A DNA stretch of 64,000 bases from Sipunculus nudus. Lineage: Eukaryota > Annelida > Sipuncula > Golfingiida > Sipunculidae. The translations under genes and the position numbers were made by a program. Below the pieces are notes generated by a model, which was given only the letters and a program-made list of their open reading frames with translations, ran no database searches and was not told where the DNA came from. The stretch covers positions 46,328,714-46,392,713 of the forward strand of contig CM049320.1 of the NCBI GenBank assembly GCA_026874595.1. Direction: 5' to 3'. Of the stretch, positions 22,726-34,395 are shown piece after piece; the first letter of the stretch is position 1, and every line of letters begins with the position of its first letter.

Positions 22726-22829
22726 CCGCAACACTTTGGTGTTATGTTCCCCTTCCATTTCCACCTGTAATGTTACATATTGGTAGTCTCTACTACCAAA
22801 TCATTACTCTCTCTTTCTCATAAGAGGAA

Positions 22830-23423
22830 GTCTTCTCCTGTTACCTCGGTTCTTCCTTTGGACCTGTCGTCAGCTTATACGATTCTGAGCAAGTTATCCC
22901 GTTTTTGCTCATCCCTCATGACGGATCTTAGACAATTTGTCTAGACCCGCGTCCGTTCGTCCAGTTGCCTCCCCGGCTCCCCCGGTCCTCGACCTCTGTC
23001 CTCCCCTCCGGTCCCCCGCCAGCTTCCTTCTTTGTCTCCTGAGCCGGCTGTAGCTGTAACGCTGGATTCCATGGGGCTTCATCATGCTGAGGTAGGTATT
23101 TCCGGCCCTCCTCCTTCCACTTCCCTTCAGCCGGCCCTGCTTGCTGTGACTCCCGGAGCTCCGGATGGGCATTCTGCGGTTCCTGGACACCCAGTGGGTT
23201 CTTTGTTTCAGACTCCGGTTCCTTTTCTGCCTGCGGCCCCGGCTCCTGTGGCTTCTCCGCTCGATCCAGCTTCTTGCCGACCTTTGGCTTCTTTTTTGCA
23301 GCCTCCGGTCATTCCGGCTCCCCAGGATTCTTTAGATCCCGCTTCCAGGGGTTCTCAGCGTCCCCTTCATCTTCTGTTGCCGATCCCGCCCTGGCTACTG
23401 ACCAGTGGTCGGAGGTTGGGCTC
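22830..23423 (+). pseudogene. DIRS-B ORF1, Pro-rich middle segment
   Basis: GC-rich sequence with an open frame from at least 23032 to the Gypsy-1 insertion. It is rich in Pro, Ala, Ser and Leu (SLSPEPAVAVTLDSMG, PVPFLPAAPAPVASPLDP), as expected for a linker between the Cys-rich and nucleic-acid-binding parts of ORF1. The frame is cut at 23423 by the Gypsy-1 LTR; after the insertion ORF1-like sequence resumes at 32545. There is no independent domain evidence here. Confidence 0.45.
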
Positions 23424-23639
23424 TGTGGTATTTGTAGGTAATAAGCAACACTGGTATAATCCAATATCTTTTATTGGATTTCACAAAAAAACTTCCAGCA
23501 TTCACTCTAAAGAACGCCATTATCCCGCTGTTCCTTTTTCCTCCCTATTACCGTAAAGACTCCAATGAAATCTTTTTACAACAATATCCACTATGTGGCG
23601 ACACCACCTTATACTCAACGTATACTCCAGATCACCACA
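23424..23639 (-). repeat. Gypsy-1 3' LTR
   Basis: 216 bases, bounded on the minus strand by TGTGGTGAT and ATACCACA (TG...CA ends with short inverted repeats). It matches the LTR at 32343-32539 but has an extra 19 bases (near 23547-23565). On the minus strand it is directly preceded by the purine tract CAGGGGGGAGAA (plus-strand complement at 23640-23651). Confidence 0.9.
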
Positions 23640-23689
23640 TTCTCCCCCCTGTAAAAATATTCCATACATATACATTCACAATAATCATT

Positions 23690-25456
23690 CTACTCAGTAA
23701 CAAAATCTTGCAACCATCTGGGAGGTCTGCGGTCTCTTACATTTCTACGAGGTTGTTCTTGCTGCCACTCTGTAAACGATTCTACATCCATAATACTAGT
23801 ATCACCTTCGTTCTCATGAGAAACTGATCCATTAAAACTCACCAACCTCTCTATATTCCATGTTCTACCATCTTCCAACACATAGGTGTTGGGACCTACT
23901 CTAGCCCTTACTCTTAAGGGTTTTGTAAAATTACTTTCTCCCTTTAACACACGTCTAGGTTTCTTCACTCTAACCCACTGTCCAGGTAAAAATACAGTAG
24001 TTCTTACACTTTTCCTATCATCAAAGTCTTTCTTGCTCTTAATTTGCTTATGTTTAACTCTCTCTCGCATGTCCTTATCCCCTGGAAAGGTAGGTTCTGT
24101 GGTAACTCCTACAATATCTAGTTTGGTCCTCATATGCCTTCCATGCAATACAGTGCTAGGTGACAAAGCTGTAGTCAGATGAGGGGTACATCTGTATATG
24201 GCTAAAAAATCTCTCACCGATTTAGTCACATTTTGTTTCTCAATTCTAGCTGTTAATACACTTTCACTTAGTACCTTGTTGAACCTTTCTACCTCACTGT
24301 TACCTTGTGGATGGTAGATAGCAGAGCACACATGTTTAATATTTCTTTCCTTTAAAAATTTGTCAAAATCAGCTGAATCAAATTGCGGACCATGATCAGT
24401 CACAATCTCTTTAGGAAAACCTTCCCTACTGAACACAGATGTAAGAAATTCAATGACCACTTCTGTAGTAACATTAGAAGTAAACATTACTTCTGGCCAC
24501 TTACTGTAATAGTCCACAAGAGTAATAGCATATCTGTCCTGAAAACATGAATATGGACCCACTATGTCAATTCCTAGTTTCTCCCAACTACCTGAAGGTA
24601 AGGGTACAATTTGCATTGGTCCTGTTCTAGTACACACAGTTTTATCATGTAATTTACACACTGTACAATTCTTTATTGCTTCTTGGACCTCCACATCCAT
24701 CCTTGGCGACCAATACAATTGTCTCAACCTGTTCTTAGTTTTAGCTATGCCCTGATGGCTGTCATGGGCTTTGACAATTAACTGCTTTCTAAGCGAAGCA
24801 GGAGCAATGACTCTGTCACCTCTGTACAACACTCCTTGATGTATAGACAATTCCTCTCGCAACTTAAAATATGGTTGAACATCTGATTCTACATGGCTCA
24901 TTTTGACTGGCCATCCTTTCTGTACATATTCCATGACTTTTTTGCACACATTATCATTATTTGTATCATCTGTAATCTGCTGACTTGTAATACAAGTTCC
25001 CTGTAAGGCTACTTGACACACTCTGACAATATCATAATCATCACCGGCTGTATTATCGGCTGTATGTGCACAGTTCTGGGGTACTCTACTAAGTGCATCT
25101 GCAACTAAATTTTGTTCCCCTGGTCTGTACTTCACTGTATATTCATAATAAAGTAATCTTGCATTCCACCTTGCAATTCTCATTGGTCTGCGACCTGTTC
25201 CTGTCGTTGACAAAAGTGAAACTAATTCCTTGTGGTCAGTTCTCAAAGTAAACCTCCTACCCCACAGATATTTGTTCCACTTCTCAATAGACCAAACACA
25301 TGCTAAAGCTTCTAACTCACGAACAGAATAACTCTTTTCTGCCTCTGATAACTTGCGTGAAGCACAAGTCACCAACACCTCTTCCCCCTCTTTAAGCTGA
25401 GTCATCAAAGCACCAATACCTGACTGAGAAGCGTCACATGTTACAATAGTAGGCAA
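23690..25456 (-). pseudogene. Gypsy-1 RNase H and integrase
   Basis: A 588-codon open frame. RNase H: TCDASQSGIGAL (first Asp), SVRELEALACVW (Glu) and LRTDHKELVSLL (Asp). Integrase: the HHCC finger HDSHQG...CTVCKLH, then the DDE core with GIDIVGPY, VTDHGPQFD and NSEVERFN. The C-terminal part contains PGQWVRVKKPRR and VGPNTYVLEDGR, a GPY/F-like module that binds DNA or targets insertion. These enzymes degrade the RNA strand and join element DNA to the host chromosome. It is the best preserved part of Gypsy-1, but a one-base frameshift near 25456 separates it from the RT, so it is not expressed as part of an intact polyprotein. Confidence 0.9.
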
Positions 25457-26584
25457 TGGTCAAATAAAGCAAGGACTTTGCTATTCACAATAGCATGCTT
25501 AATATTGGTAAATGTAGTATCTGCGGCGGCTGACCACTGAAAGGTCCTGCCCATTTGAACAGCTCTGATAGGCTGAACCATGGTGGCATAATTTGGAATG
25601 AATTTAGCATAGTAACCACATAAACCAAGGAAAAATTTGATCTGGTCTGCTGTCTGAGGAATTTGAGCTTCCACTATACCTTTCACCAAATCTGGATTTG
25701 TATGCAGACCTTAGCTATCAACCATGTGACCTAAACCTTTGATCTGGGACTGACCAAATTCACACTTAGCATTCAGTTTGATGCCAGTAGCTGTGAGCTT
25801 TTCTAGAACAAGTTTCAATCGTAAATCATGCTCTTCCTTAGTGGTACCTGCAACAATAACATCATCAATGAAACATTGAACTCCTGGCAAGCCCTGTAAC
25901 ACTGCCGACATGAGTTTCTGAAAACAGGCAGGCGCTGATGCCAAACCGAAGCAGACTCGTTTGTAATGGAACATACCATCTGGTGTAATAAAGGTAGTAA
26001 GGTCCCTACAGTCCTCTGTTAACTCAAGCTGATGATATGCAGACTTTAAATATAACTTTGAGAATACAGTTGATCCATGTAATTCACTTAAAAAATCCTC
26101 AGTGTTTGGTATTGGGTGTCTCTCTACTATAATTGCATCATTTAGGCATCTGAGGTCTGTGCACACCCGTATTGAACCATCTTTTTTCCATGCGACTACT
26201 ATTGGGGATACCCACTCTGATGCATCAACTCTCTCAATAACCCCACTGTTCTCTAATCTCTTAAGCTCTAATGACAACTGTTCTCTAGCAGCAAATGGTA
26301 CAGGTCTTACTTTCTGCTGTACAGGTTGTGCCCCAGGTTTTAACTTTATTCTGTGCTTAAACCCTTTGATAAGACCCAACTCATCATTAAACAAATCTGG
26401 AAATTCAGAAGGAATTTGGCATGTAGGGGTATGTAAGGGTGGGTTACCCACAGACATGGAATCAACATGATCATTGCAAAAAACATGAGTATCATTGGTA
26501 CATGCAAGATGACGACAAGTCAAGCTTTCACCATGGATATTCACACCAAGTCCTTGCATGAGGTCTTTACCTAACAAGGTTTTT
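25441..26584 (-). pseudogene. Gypsy-1 reverse transcriptase
   Basis: The frame starts in the protease-RT linker (LLGKDLMQGLG) at the B1 insertion and carries the RT: RLENSGVIERVDASEWVSP, VAWKKDGSIRVCTDLR, FSKLYLKSAYHQLEL (motif A), GLASAPACFQKLM and FIDDVIVAG (motif C). In motif A the usual catalytic Asp of the KLDLxSAYHQ type is Tyr (TAT) here, which should abolish polymerase activity. An in-frame TAA follows HMVDS at about 25710, after which the frame continues (VKGIVEAQIPQTADQIKFFL) to 25441. The next domain lies one base out of frame. Confidence 0.9.
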
Positions 26585-29500
26585 AGCTCAGCTGACTATA
26601 AGTCATCTGAGCTATAGTCGTGGTCCATTGTCCGTCGTCCGTCCGTCTGTCCGTCCGTCCGTCCGTCCGTCCGTAGATGTGGCACGTTTTGAAACCGTAA
26701 GACCTAGGAATCCAAAATTCAGCATAATGTTAGATGTCCCCAAGATCTCCTACCAAGCCGAAAACTGGGTCTTTGCGACTTCGTTCCTTTGAGAAATTAA
26801 GGAAAAACCTCAATTTTTTATTAAAATCCTATTTTCACACTTCAGGACTGCCTAATATCAAAACCACTCATCTGTTTTTCCTCATATTTACCATAAATAA
26901 TCCTCTATATGGTTCCTATGTACATGCCAGAAATTGGGTCTGTATTATATAATTTAAAAAAGTTATGGGCCGAAACATAATGCATTTTGTAAATAATCAG
27001 GAAAAAAATTTGATCACTTAACACAAAACTTGTTTAAGCTAAGCACTTTTTTTCCAGTAATATAACTTTTATTAATCAAAATTAAATTGTATACCCAAAA
27101 TTTGATCAAAATCTTTTAAATTTTTTGAAATATTAGCAAAAATAAAAAATTGGTACCTTAAACTTTGCCCAACTTTGACCATGGCACGTTTTTTTCCTGT
27201 AACTGCTGTGGATTTAATTTTCAAAGCATGTTTTTGTTAGCATTTCAACTGTTAACATTTAAAATTTGAAACCAGTTGATCAAAAACTTTAGATTTTATT
27301 CAAGTTTTCAAGCACCATGTCACATATTGTTTACATCAACCTAGTGTTATGCAGTTTGCTAGAGCTCAGCTCCCCAGCTTCAGCTCTAAGTTCCTTAAAT
27401 TAGGCATACAGTAAGATGTCTCCAAAATCCCCTACCATGCCAAGAATTTGGTCACCAGAACTTAATTCCTTCGAGATATTTATGAAAAACTTCATTTTTT
27501 CATTAAAAACCCTTTGTTACACTTCAGGACTGCCTAGTATCAAAACCACTGATCTGACTTTGATCATATATAATATACATATTTTTCTATACATTGGCTA
27601 TGCACATGCCAGAAATGATGTCAGTATTGCGTAATTGTTTTAAGTTATGTGCCCAAACAAAATTGACTTTGTAAAAAATCAGGAAAAATATTTACTCAGG
27701 TTTCATGAAAATTATTGAAGCTAGAGAATTTTTTTTGAGTATATAACTTTGTTTAATTAAGATTCAATTGTATACCCAAAATTAGATCTGTATTTTGTAA
27801 ATTTTATAAGTTATTAGCATAAACATAAAATCAGTACCTGAAATTTTACCCAACTTTGACCATGGCACATTTTTTCCCTGTGAGTACTGTTGATTTAATT
27901 TTCTCAGAATGTAAACATAAGTATTTAATGTGTTTAAATCTGAAATTTGAAACTAAAAGGTTGAAAATTAGGCTAGTTATTGAATTTTATCTTGAGGGTC
28001 TATTGTAGTCACTTGCTTTGTTCCAGATGCAGGTAGGCCACTCCAGGTCACTGGAAGTCAGCTATGCCAGGGTTCCTGATTTGTTTCAGTCACTGGGGGA
28101 GATCCCCTGCTGTGACAGGTGTACAATTGTTCTCATATCACACCCCCTCCCCCCCCCCCCCCCCCATGAATATATAAATATACATTTGTATGCATGATGT
28201 GGTGTTACATGACAAGATTGAGATTTATGATGATGCAATTCAGAATTATGAATCAACGTTTATATTCAGAAATATATGTTATATTGGAAATGTATACAAA
28301 TTAAACTTAAAATAAAAAAATGAGGATCTAATACAAACATGTGTTCATTATTTTCGAGCCTCAGCAGAATTGGAGATCAGGCTTTGTTTGCCCTGAATGT
28401 CTATGCAAAAGTGTTGTTAATCCCATCTCTTCCCCCCCCCCCCCCCCCCCCCCCCGGCTGTCATTGATCCTTAGCACCTCACCGTCACCTGTGCACTGGG
28501 ACATTAGTTAATATTGCAAATGTGTACAATTTTTTCAATTTGAAAGATAATTGGATAAGAAAAAATTAAGATCTAATATTGAAACATATTCTTGCCCCAG
28601 GAGAATGGAACATAAAGTGATCAGCTCTTGTCTGTCCATCATCTCTCAATTATCATTAAATATATATACTAATTATGAAATTTTTCCTTTAAGCACTGTT
28701 GAAATAACTTTCATATGCTGTATGTGTATGGATTTAAGCCATTAAAGTCTGAAATTTGAAAGCAACTTATGTATTCAGATGTGTAATATTGCAGATGAAA
28801 AACTTTAAAATATTAAAATATATTATCAGCTTTGTTTGTCTAACAGTCTGTCTGTCCTTTTTTAAATATTATGTAATTGTGAATGGACTATTTAATCCTG
28901 TAAGTATTGTTGAATTAAGTGGAAATCCTATATGTATATACACTATGTTAATACAGAGATGTTGTAACTCCCATCATTCCAGCCCTCCCCCCCCCCCCCA
29001 CCACCACCACCAGGTTCTTGCATCTGGGGACTGGAGACATCAGTTATATTTCAACTGTATACATTTTATAAAATAAAAATACATATATTTAATAATATAT
29101 ATTATGTAAAATAGATCCAATTGAGCAAATGTGTAAACTACTGAACTGTCAACAAACTATCAAAAAGCCAGCCAATGATCATGGTAATAATATACATCTT
29201 ATGTTCACAAACTGCTCACATGCTTCAATTTTGACATTAGAGAATGCATGGTTTGGTCACAAAATATTATTTGCAACAATTTATCACTCATCAATACAAA
29301 CCAATCACGTCAACCAGCCATGGCATATATTACCTTTTCATCTTAGACTTGATCTCCATTATTATTTTAGATTTTTACCTTCAAGGCCAACTTCAGCTGA
29401 GCACAGTGACCCATATTTATAGCACCATGTCTTGAATGTTTACATCAAGTCATTGGTTAACAGTGTTCCAGGCTGTTACATAACACCTTCACTCCTTGCC

Positions 29501-31141
29501 TACTGCTTCTGTGAGTGTCTGGGTCAGGCTGGGTCAGGCAGTAATTACCAGAGAGCCTTTCTCCTCTCTCTTTCCCTTTCTCTCTTTCTAGCTCTCTTTC
29601 TCTCTCTCTCTTTCTCTCTCTCTCACCCCTATGCCTCCCTTCCTCCCTCCACCCCATTATGTTGACAGGTACTATAAACCTAATTTATTAGATATATATG
29701 TTGATGCAATTAAGAAATGTGAATCAACTGAAATATTCACATATATATGTTATACTCTAAATGTATAGTAACATTTTCAAACCTGGAAAAAAATGATGTT
29801 ATAAAAAAGGGAATTTATGTAAAAATTGTTCATAATTTCCTGGCTCAGAAGAATGGGAATTAAAATTATTTGCTTTGTTTCTCTAGCTTTCTTGCCCGTT
29901 TTAAATATTTAATAATTATGAATAAACTTTTTTTTCCTGTAAGCTCTGATTAATTAAATTTCATATCCTGTACGTATATGCAAGGGTATTGTAACTCCCA
30001 CCATCCCCTTCCCCCACCCCACTAAGTCCTTGCTCCTTCGCACTGTCAACAATAGTGCTATTGCTATAGCATAAAATTTAATAATTTGAAGAAAATATAT
30101 ACAGAGAGACCGAGGCGTTGTAACTCCCATCGTAACCCCCCCCCCCCCTCCATCAAGTCCTTCCGCCTGTGGAGTGGGGATTTTATAGCAACTGTATACA
30201 TATCATAAAATAGAAAAAACAGTTTAATTAAAGTTTAAATTAAAAAAATTGGATCTCATTAGACAAATGTGTAAAATGTTGAACTGTCAACAGCCTGTCA
30301 AAAAGGTATCCAATGAAAGCGCAAGGTCAGATCTTAAAATATTATTTGCAACAACTTCTTCAATCATATCAACCAACCATAGCCTAGATTACCTCTTTCT
30401 CTCAGACTTTATCTACATTTCATAATATTTTAGATTTTAACCTTCCAGGTGTTTAAGTACTGTTGAATGCTCCCTCCCTCTCTCTCTATCTCCTTTTCTC
30501 TCTACATCCAACCCTCCTTGCTGCCCACACTGTTTCCTTCTCCGAACCCCATCCCAATGTCAGCCTCAGTAAACGAGAACAAGTTGAATCAGATATATTC
30601 ATATTTTTATATATTGTATAACTGTTTGTTGCCTATGTACGTGCCAGAAATTATGTCAATATTGTGTAATCTGTAGATGTGGTGGGCATCAATATAATGT
30701 ACCTTGTCAAGACCTGAGAGATATCATGTCATACAGTCACAATTCATAAATCCACTCTTCAGCATAGTTAATAATAACATTATATATGTCAAATTGAAAT
30801 CTTGCGGACTTCTATACACTATAGATCCTTCAACAAATAGCCTTATCATCATTCTACCACTGCTTAGTGTACTGTCATTGCATTCATATTTGCTCAAATA
30901 TATTGCTATTTTCAACAGCTCCCAAATAAATAAAAAATAAACCACTATATTTACTCCATATTAATCCATCAGTCAGGTAATTTCATACATGATTTACTCG
31001 CATATTACATTATATTCCTTTATAATAGCCTGATAGGTCCATGATATTCATAAGGTTTGTCGACTAAATATAGTATCACAATGGTGATACATTTATAGTT
31101 CAATCATGATCAGCTGAGCGTCGTGACCCATAGGTCCCTTG
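26585..31141 (+). mobile_element. Family B element (B1) inserted in Gypsy-1
   Basis: 4.56 kb. The 5' hairpin has arms AGCTCAGCTGAC and TCATCTGAGCTA, then repeated GTCC units (26632-26672). The 3' end has TCAGCTGAGC (31109-31118, perfect inverted match to GCTCAGCTGA), hairpin GACC-CATA-GGTC and CTTG. The core has two related units of about 690 bases (26.70-27.35 and 27.40-28.0 kb), then units with C runs (28149-28165, 28432-28455, 28987-28999, 30136-30148). A second, decayed right end (CAGCTGAGCACAGTGACCCAT) lies at about 29394-29414. No transposase is encoded. It sits in the protease-RT linker of Gypsy-1. Confidence 0.8.
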
Positions 31142-31144
31142 TTT

Positions 31145-31610
31145 GATTTTCCACCACATACCAGTTGGCAACCACTGATTTATCTTTATAATGTACCATA
31201 GCTTTAAATACACCTATAATGTTCACAACGTCATCTGTATAGGAAGTGAAGGGTTCGGCACTAGGCAGTAAACTTTCCCTCAGAAAATATTTATCAAAAA
31301 GTTCCAGATTCATGAAGGAAGCATCCGCTGCTGAATCAACCGTCACAGTAACTGGGATACTGTTGACTGTAACTGTACAGCTGACATCCTGCTTAATCAG
31401 CTTTAGTGGCGATGTACTGGAAACTCCAAGTACTGCAAATGGACACTCAGGTTCTGACAATTCTGTGGCTAATTCTAACTGTCTCACTTGACTCAGGGTA
31501 TTTTCAGACTCGGGTGTCACACTGATACTGGTAGCAGTCGGTTTACTCCTGCATTGACGTGCAAAATGTCCAACCTTACCACATGCAGCACATTTCTTAT
31601 TTCTGGCTGG
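31145..31610 (-). pseudogene. Gypsy-1 zinc knuckle and protease
   Basis: In one frame: a CCHC knuckle CAACGKVGHFARQC (C-x2-C-x4-H-x4-C, near 31605-31550), a linker, then an aspartic protease with TVTVDSAADASF in place of the more usual DTGA or DSGA and a later NIIGVF segment. The frame ends VVANWYVVENQ, where element B1 interrupts. The knuckle binds element RNA and the protease matures the polyprotein. A frame change separates the knuckle from the gag frame upstream. The DSAA form of the active site may be natural to this clade or a mutation. Confidence 0.8.
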
Positions 31611-31627
31611 ACAGGTGGTACTGTTTG

Positions 31628-32290
31628 CTAAATGACTGGTCGAGAAGTATAATCACTGGCACGGTCACCTGTAGGCGCGTTGACAGGCCGTCGATATGAA
31701 CGTACTTTATAAACAGTTCTTTGAGGTTGCGACTCTGACTTAGCTTCTTCCATAAACGCGGCTTCTTTAACTGCTGTTTCAATGCGACGAGCTATGTCCA
31801 TAGCACATTGTAATGTAAGCTCTTGTTCCATAAACAAGTGTTCTCTCAAACGTTCTGAATTAGTTTTTTCCACAATCTGATCACGGATCATATTATCTTT
31901 CATAGCTTCAGAGTCACACGTGCTAGCAAGTTCACGCAGTGCTGTGAAGTAATCATCTATCGTCTCGCTGGCAAGCTGGCTTCTCTGTCTGAAACGGTAG
32001 CGTTCTGCTACAATATTCACAGCTGGGCTGAAATGTCTTTCTAAAGCAAGCATTGCTTTGTCATAAACTGAAGCGGACCCTGATTCCTCTGGGAGAGAAT
32101 AAAATATTCTTTGGCCTTCTGTACCGAGAGAATGTAGTAGAATGGCTCTCTGGCGGGCTGGTGGTTTTTGTGTAAGTTCAGCGGCCACCATATATTTCTC
32201 AAATATAAAACGCCAATGCGGCCATGGAACAGCTGGCGGACCCGGCGAAGACAGAAATGGTTGAGGCATACCAAAATCTAATGAAGCCAT
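31628..32290 (-). CDS. Gypsy-1 gag
   Basis: I place the start at the first ATG (MASLDFGMPQPFL, 32290), about 50 bases inside the 5' LTR; a longer frame uses only a GTG. The 220-residue product has FEKYMVAAELTQKPPARQRA, a mid-region LGTEGQRIFYSLPEESGSAS and a helical, charged C-terminal half (RELASTCDSEAMKDNMIRDQ, MEQELTLQCAMDIARRIE). This is the usual pattern of the retrotransposon gag domain in invertebrate Gypsy elements. It ends at TAG just before the zinc knuckle, which is in another frame, so the native gag was probably longer. Confidence 0.8.
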   Translation of the reverse strand: MASLDFGMPQPFLSSPGPPAVPWPHWRFIFEKYMVAAELTQKPPARQRAILLHSLGTEGQRIFYSLPEESGSASVYDKAMLALERHFSPAVNIVAERYRFRQRSQLASETIDDYFTALRELASTCDSEAMKDNMIRDQIVEKTNSERLREHLFMEQELTLQCAMDIARRIETAVKEAAFMEEAKSESQPQRTVYKVRSYRRPVNAPTGDRASDYTSRPVI

Positions 32291-32342
32291 AGCGAATGTC
32301 ACTTACTTTTGCGCGTAAAGCTAGTTTTCCCCGTCGCCAAAC

Positions 32343-32539
32343 TGTGGTATTGTAGGTAATAAACAACACTGGTATAATCCAATATCCTTTATTGGATTTC
32401 ACAAAAAAACTTCCAGCGTTCACTCTAAAGAACGCCATTATCCCGCTGTTCCTTTTTCCTCCCAATGAAATCTTTTTACAACCATATCCACTATGTGGCG
32501 ACACCACCTAATACTCAACGTATACTCCAGATCACCACA
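32343..32539 (-). repeat. Gypsy-1 5' LTR
   Basis: 197 bases; pairs with 23424-23639. On the minus strand it is followed three bases later by TGGCGACGGGG, the likely primer-binding site (complement at 32329-32339). Confidence 0.9.
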
Positions 32540-32862
32540 GGCTCCAGCGCCAGGCTTGGCGAGCATCCAAATCTGCGCTGCTGGACATTGTGGCTAGGTC
32601 CACGCAGGCGGCTCAACCGGCTGGGCCTAAGTTCCACCGCCTCCAGCTTGACCTTCCCCGGTGTCCGGTTTCTATTTGAATCTGGCCGCCCTTCAGTTGC
32701 CCTCCTCCACACCCCTGGTGTGTATGGAGTTCACAGACAATACTGTCGACCTTTTAAGGTAGCATCACACCGCCGTATCTGGTTCGATCTCTACCGCTAC
32801 CGGTGCCACCCGGGTCAGCTAAAGCATGGTCTCCTGGCACCCTCTGGAACTCCTGGGGGTAC
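32540..32862 (+). pseudogene. DIRS-B ORF1 continuation between the two Gypsy elements
   Basis: GC-rich sequence that continues ORF1 after Gypsy-1. One frame reads WRASKSALLDIVARSTQAAQ and on to LQLDLPRCPVSI before a stop near 32678; another is open through to the Gypsy-2 LTR. Nothing beyond ORF1-like composition can be claimed. It is bounded by the GGCTC duplication of Gypsy-1 on the left and GGTAC of Gypsy-2 on the right. Confidence 0.4.
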
Positions 32863-33035
32863 TGTAGTGTAGAAGTCCAGCAAGTGGCGACATCTGTCGA
32901 CACTGATACACACTATTTTAGATAGATAGCTAAGGTCAAGGACACAGTGAATGCATGTGAACGAACAGCAAATACAGCTCAGCTTTGACGATATAATCCG
33001 GCGTCATCTCGTCTTTATACTTACCTTCCTCAACA
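32863..33035 (+). repeat. Gypsy-2 5' LTR
   Basis: 173 bases; contains GTCCAGCAAGTGGCGACATC and AGCTAAGGTCAAGGACACAG. Matches 36472-36646. Short open frames beginning ATGCATGTGAACGAACAGC in both copies lie within the LTR and are not genes. Confidence 0.9.
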
Positions 33036-33264
33036 CTTCTGGCGACGAGCAGAAAATTGGACACTCAAACAGTAATTTGACGCACATTTTAACAGTTGTC
33101 AAGGGTTATTTGATCAGAAATCGACCAGTGCTTGTGAACACAATGTTATCAGTCAGACCACATATGATCAGCTTTGCACAAGCAGACCAAATACACCAAA
33201 ACTACAGCCTGCATCAAATAATCTCTTTTCCTATGGCTCCAGTGAACCACCTCCGGTTAAAGGT

Positions 33265-34395
33265 GTGTTTTCTAGTAATGCCAGATACAACAACAAATCA
33301 GTACACACAATGTTTTATGTCATTGCAAGCAACATGAAAGCAGCCAACAACATGCTCAGTTTCACTACAGCTCAGCAGCTCGGAATTTTGCACTTAACTG
33401 AGGACATTCATACTATAAAGACTGATTCCACTATTCCTGACAAGTATCCTCAACTGTTCAAGTCAGGTATTGGGAAAATACGGGATAAACAAGTCAAACT
33501 TCACATCAACAGTAATATTGCACCAAAACAGCAAAGTCACCGCCATGTTCCATTCCACATCAGGAAAGACATTGAAAAGGAACTAGAGAGACTTGAGAAC
33601 CTAGACATCATAGAAAAGGCTGAAGGCCCCACTCCATGGGTAAGTCCCATTGTACCAGTACCAAAGAAAAACAACAGTGGAGTTCGTATATGTATAGACA
33701 TGAGAGAAGCCAACAAAGCTATAGAACGTGAAAAACACCCCATGCCGACTACAGACGAGCTCATAACGGACCTCAATGGAGCAACAACATTCAGCACGCT
33801 CGACTTAACAAGTGCCTACCACCAGATTGAACTCGCACCAGAAAGCCGATACATCACAACGTTCAGTACACACATGGATCTACATAGGTATAAACGCTTA
33901 TTGTTCGGAGTGAATGCCGCATCCGAAATCTTTCAAAGCACCATTGCCGAACTATTACAGAATCTCACAGGTACTCTGAATATATCAGATGACATAATAG
34001 TTTATGGTAAAAGCAAGAGCGAACATGACTCCAACCTACACGCAGTACTAAAATGCCTACAAGAGTTCAATGTTAAACTGAACAAAGACAAATGCCAGTT
34101 CTCGCAAAGCCAAGTGACACTTTTTGGACATGTTTTTGGGCAAGATGGAATCAGACCAGATCCAAAGAAAATCAAAGCACTGACAACTATCAAGCCTCCA
34201 ACAAGTGTATCAGACGTCAGATCATTCTTAGGTATGGCACAGTATGTCTCACGCTTTTTACCTAACTATGCCTCCATTTCAAACCCACTTCGTGAACTGA
34301 CTAGACCCAATGTTGGACATGGAATCAACGTCATCAACAAGCATTTGAGAATTTACAGCAGTCTTAATTGGCACTCAGGTCATGGAATATTTTGA
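33265..34395 (+). pseudogene. Gypsy-2 protease end and reverse transcriptase
   Basis: The frame starts in the C-terminal part of the protease (FYVIASNMKAANNMLSFTTA) and carries the RT: WVSPIVPVPKKNNSGVRICI, FSTLDLTSAYHQIEL (motif A with Asp), KRLLFGVNAASEIFQ, ISDDIIVYGKS (motif C, SDD) and DVRSFLGMAQYVSRFLPNYA at the end of the connection region. Unlike Gypsy-1 the motif A Asp is intact. A frameshift near 34320 makes the last 25 codons spurious; the true continuation lies in the next frame and leads into RNase H. Confidence 0.9.

Larger units (their letters stand above)
23424..32539 (-). mobile_element. Gypsy-1: Ty3/Gypsy-type LTR retrotransposon, split by family B element B1
   Basis: Two LTRs (23424-23639 and 32343-32539), flanking duplication GGCTC on both sides (23419-23423 and 32540-32544), a polypurine tract next to the 3' LTR and a primer-binding region next to the 5' LTR. 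Gene order on the minus strand is gag, zinc knuckle, protease, [B1 insertion], RT, RNase H, integrase, as in Ty3/Gypsy elements. Without B1 the element is about 4.56 kb. LTRs differ by a 19-base indel and about six substitutions by eye, suggesting fairly recent insertion. Stops, frame changes, a changed RT active-site residue and the B1 insertion make it inactive. Confidence 0.9.

Noticed and set aside
23032-23556. A 174-codon Pro-rich frame as a single host protein
   Set aside because: Its last part is read from the Gypsy-1 LTR; the first part is DIRS-B ORF1.
26102-26470. 122-codon plus-strand frame
   Set aside because: Antisense shadow of the Gypsy-1 RT.
28551-29076. Small frames inside B1 (64 and 106 codons)
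   Set aside because: AT-rich, no domain, and one ends in translation of a C run; B1 shows no Rep/helicase motifs.
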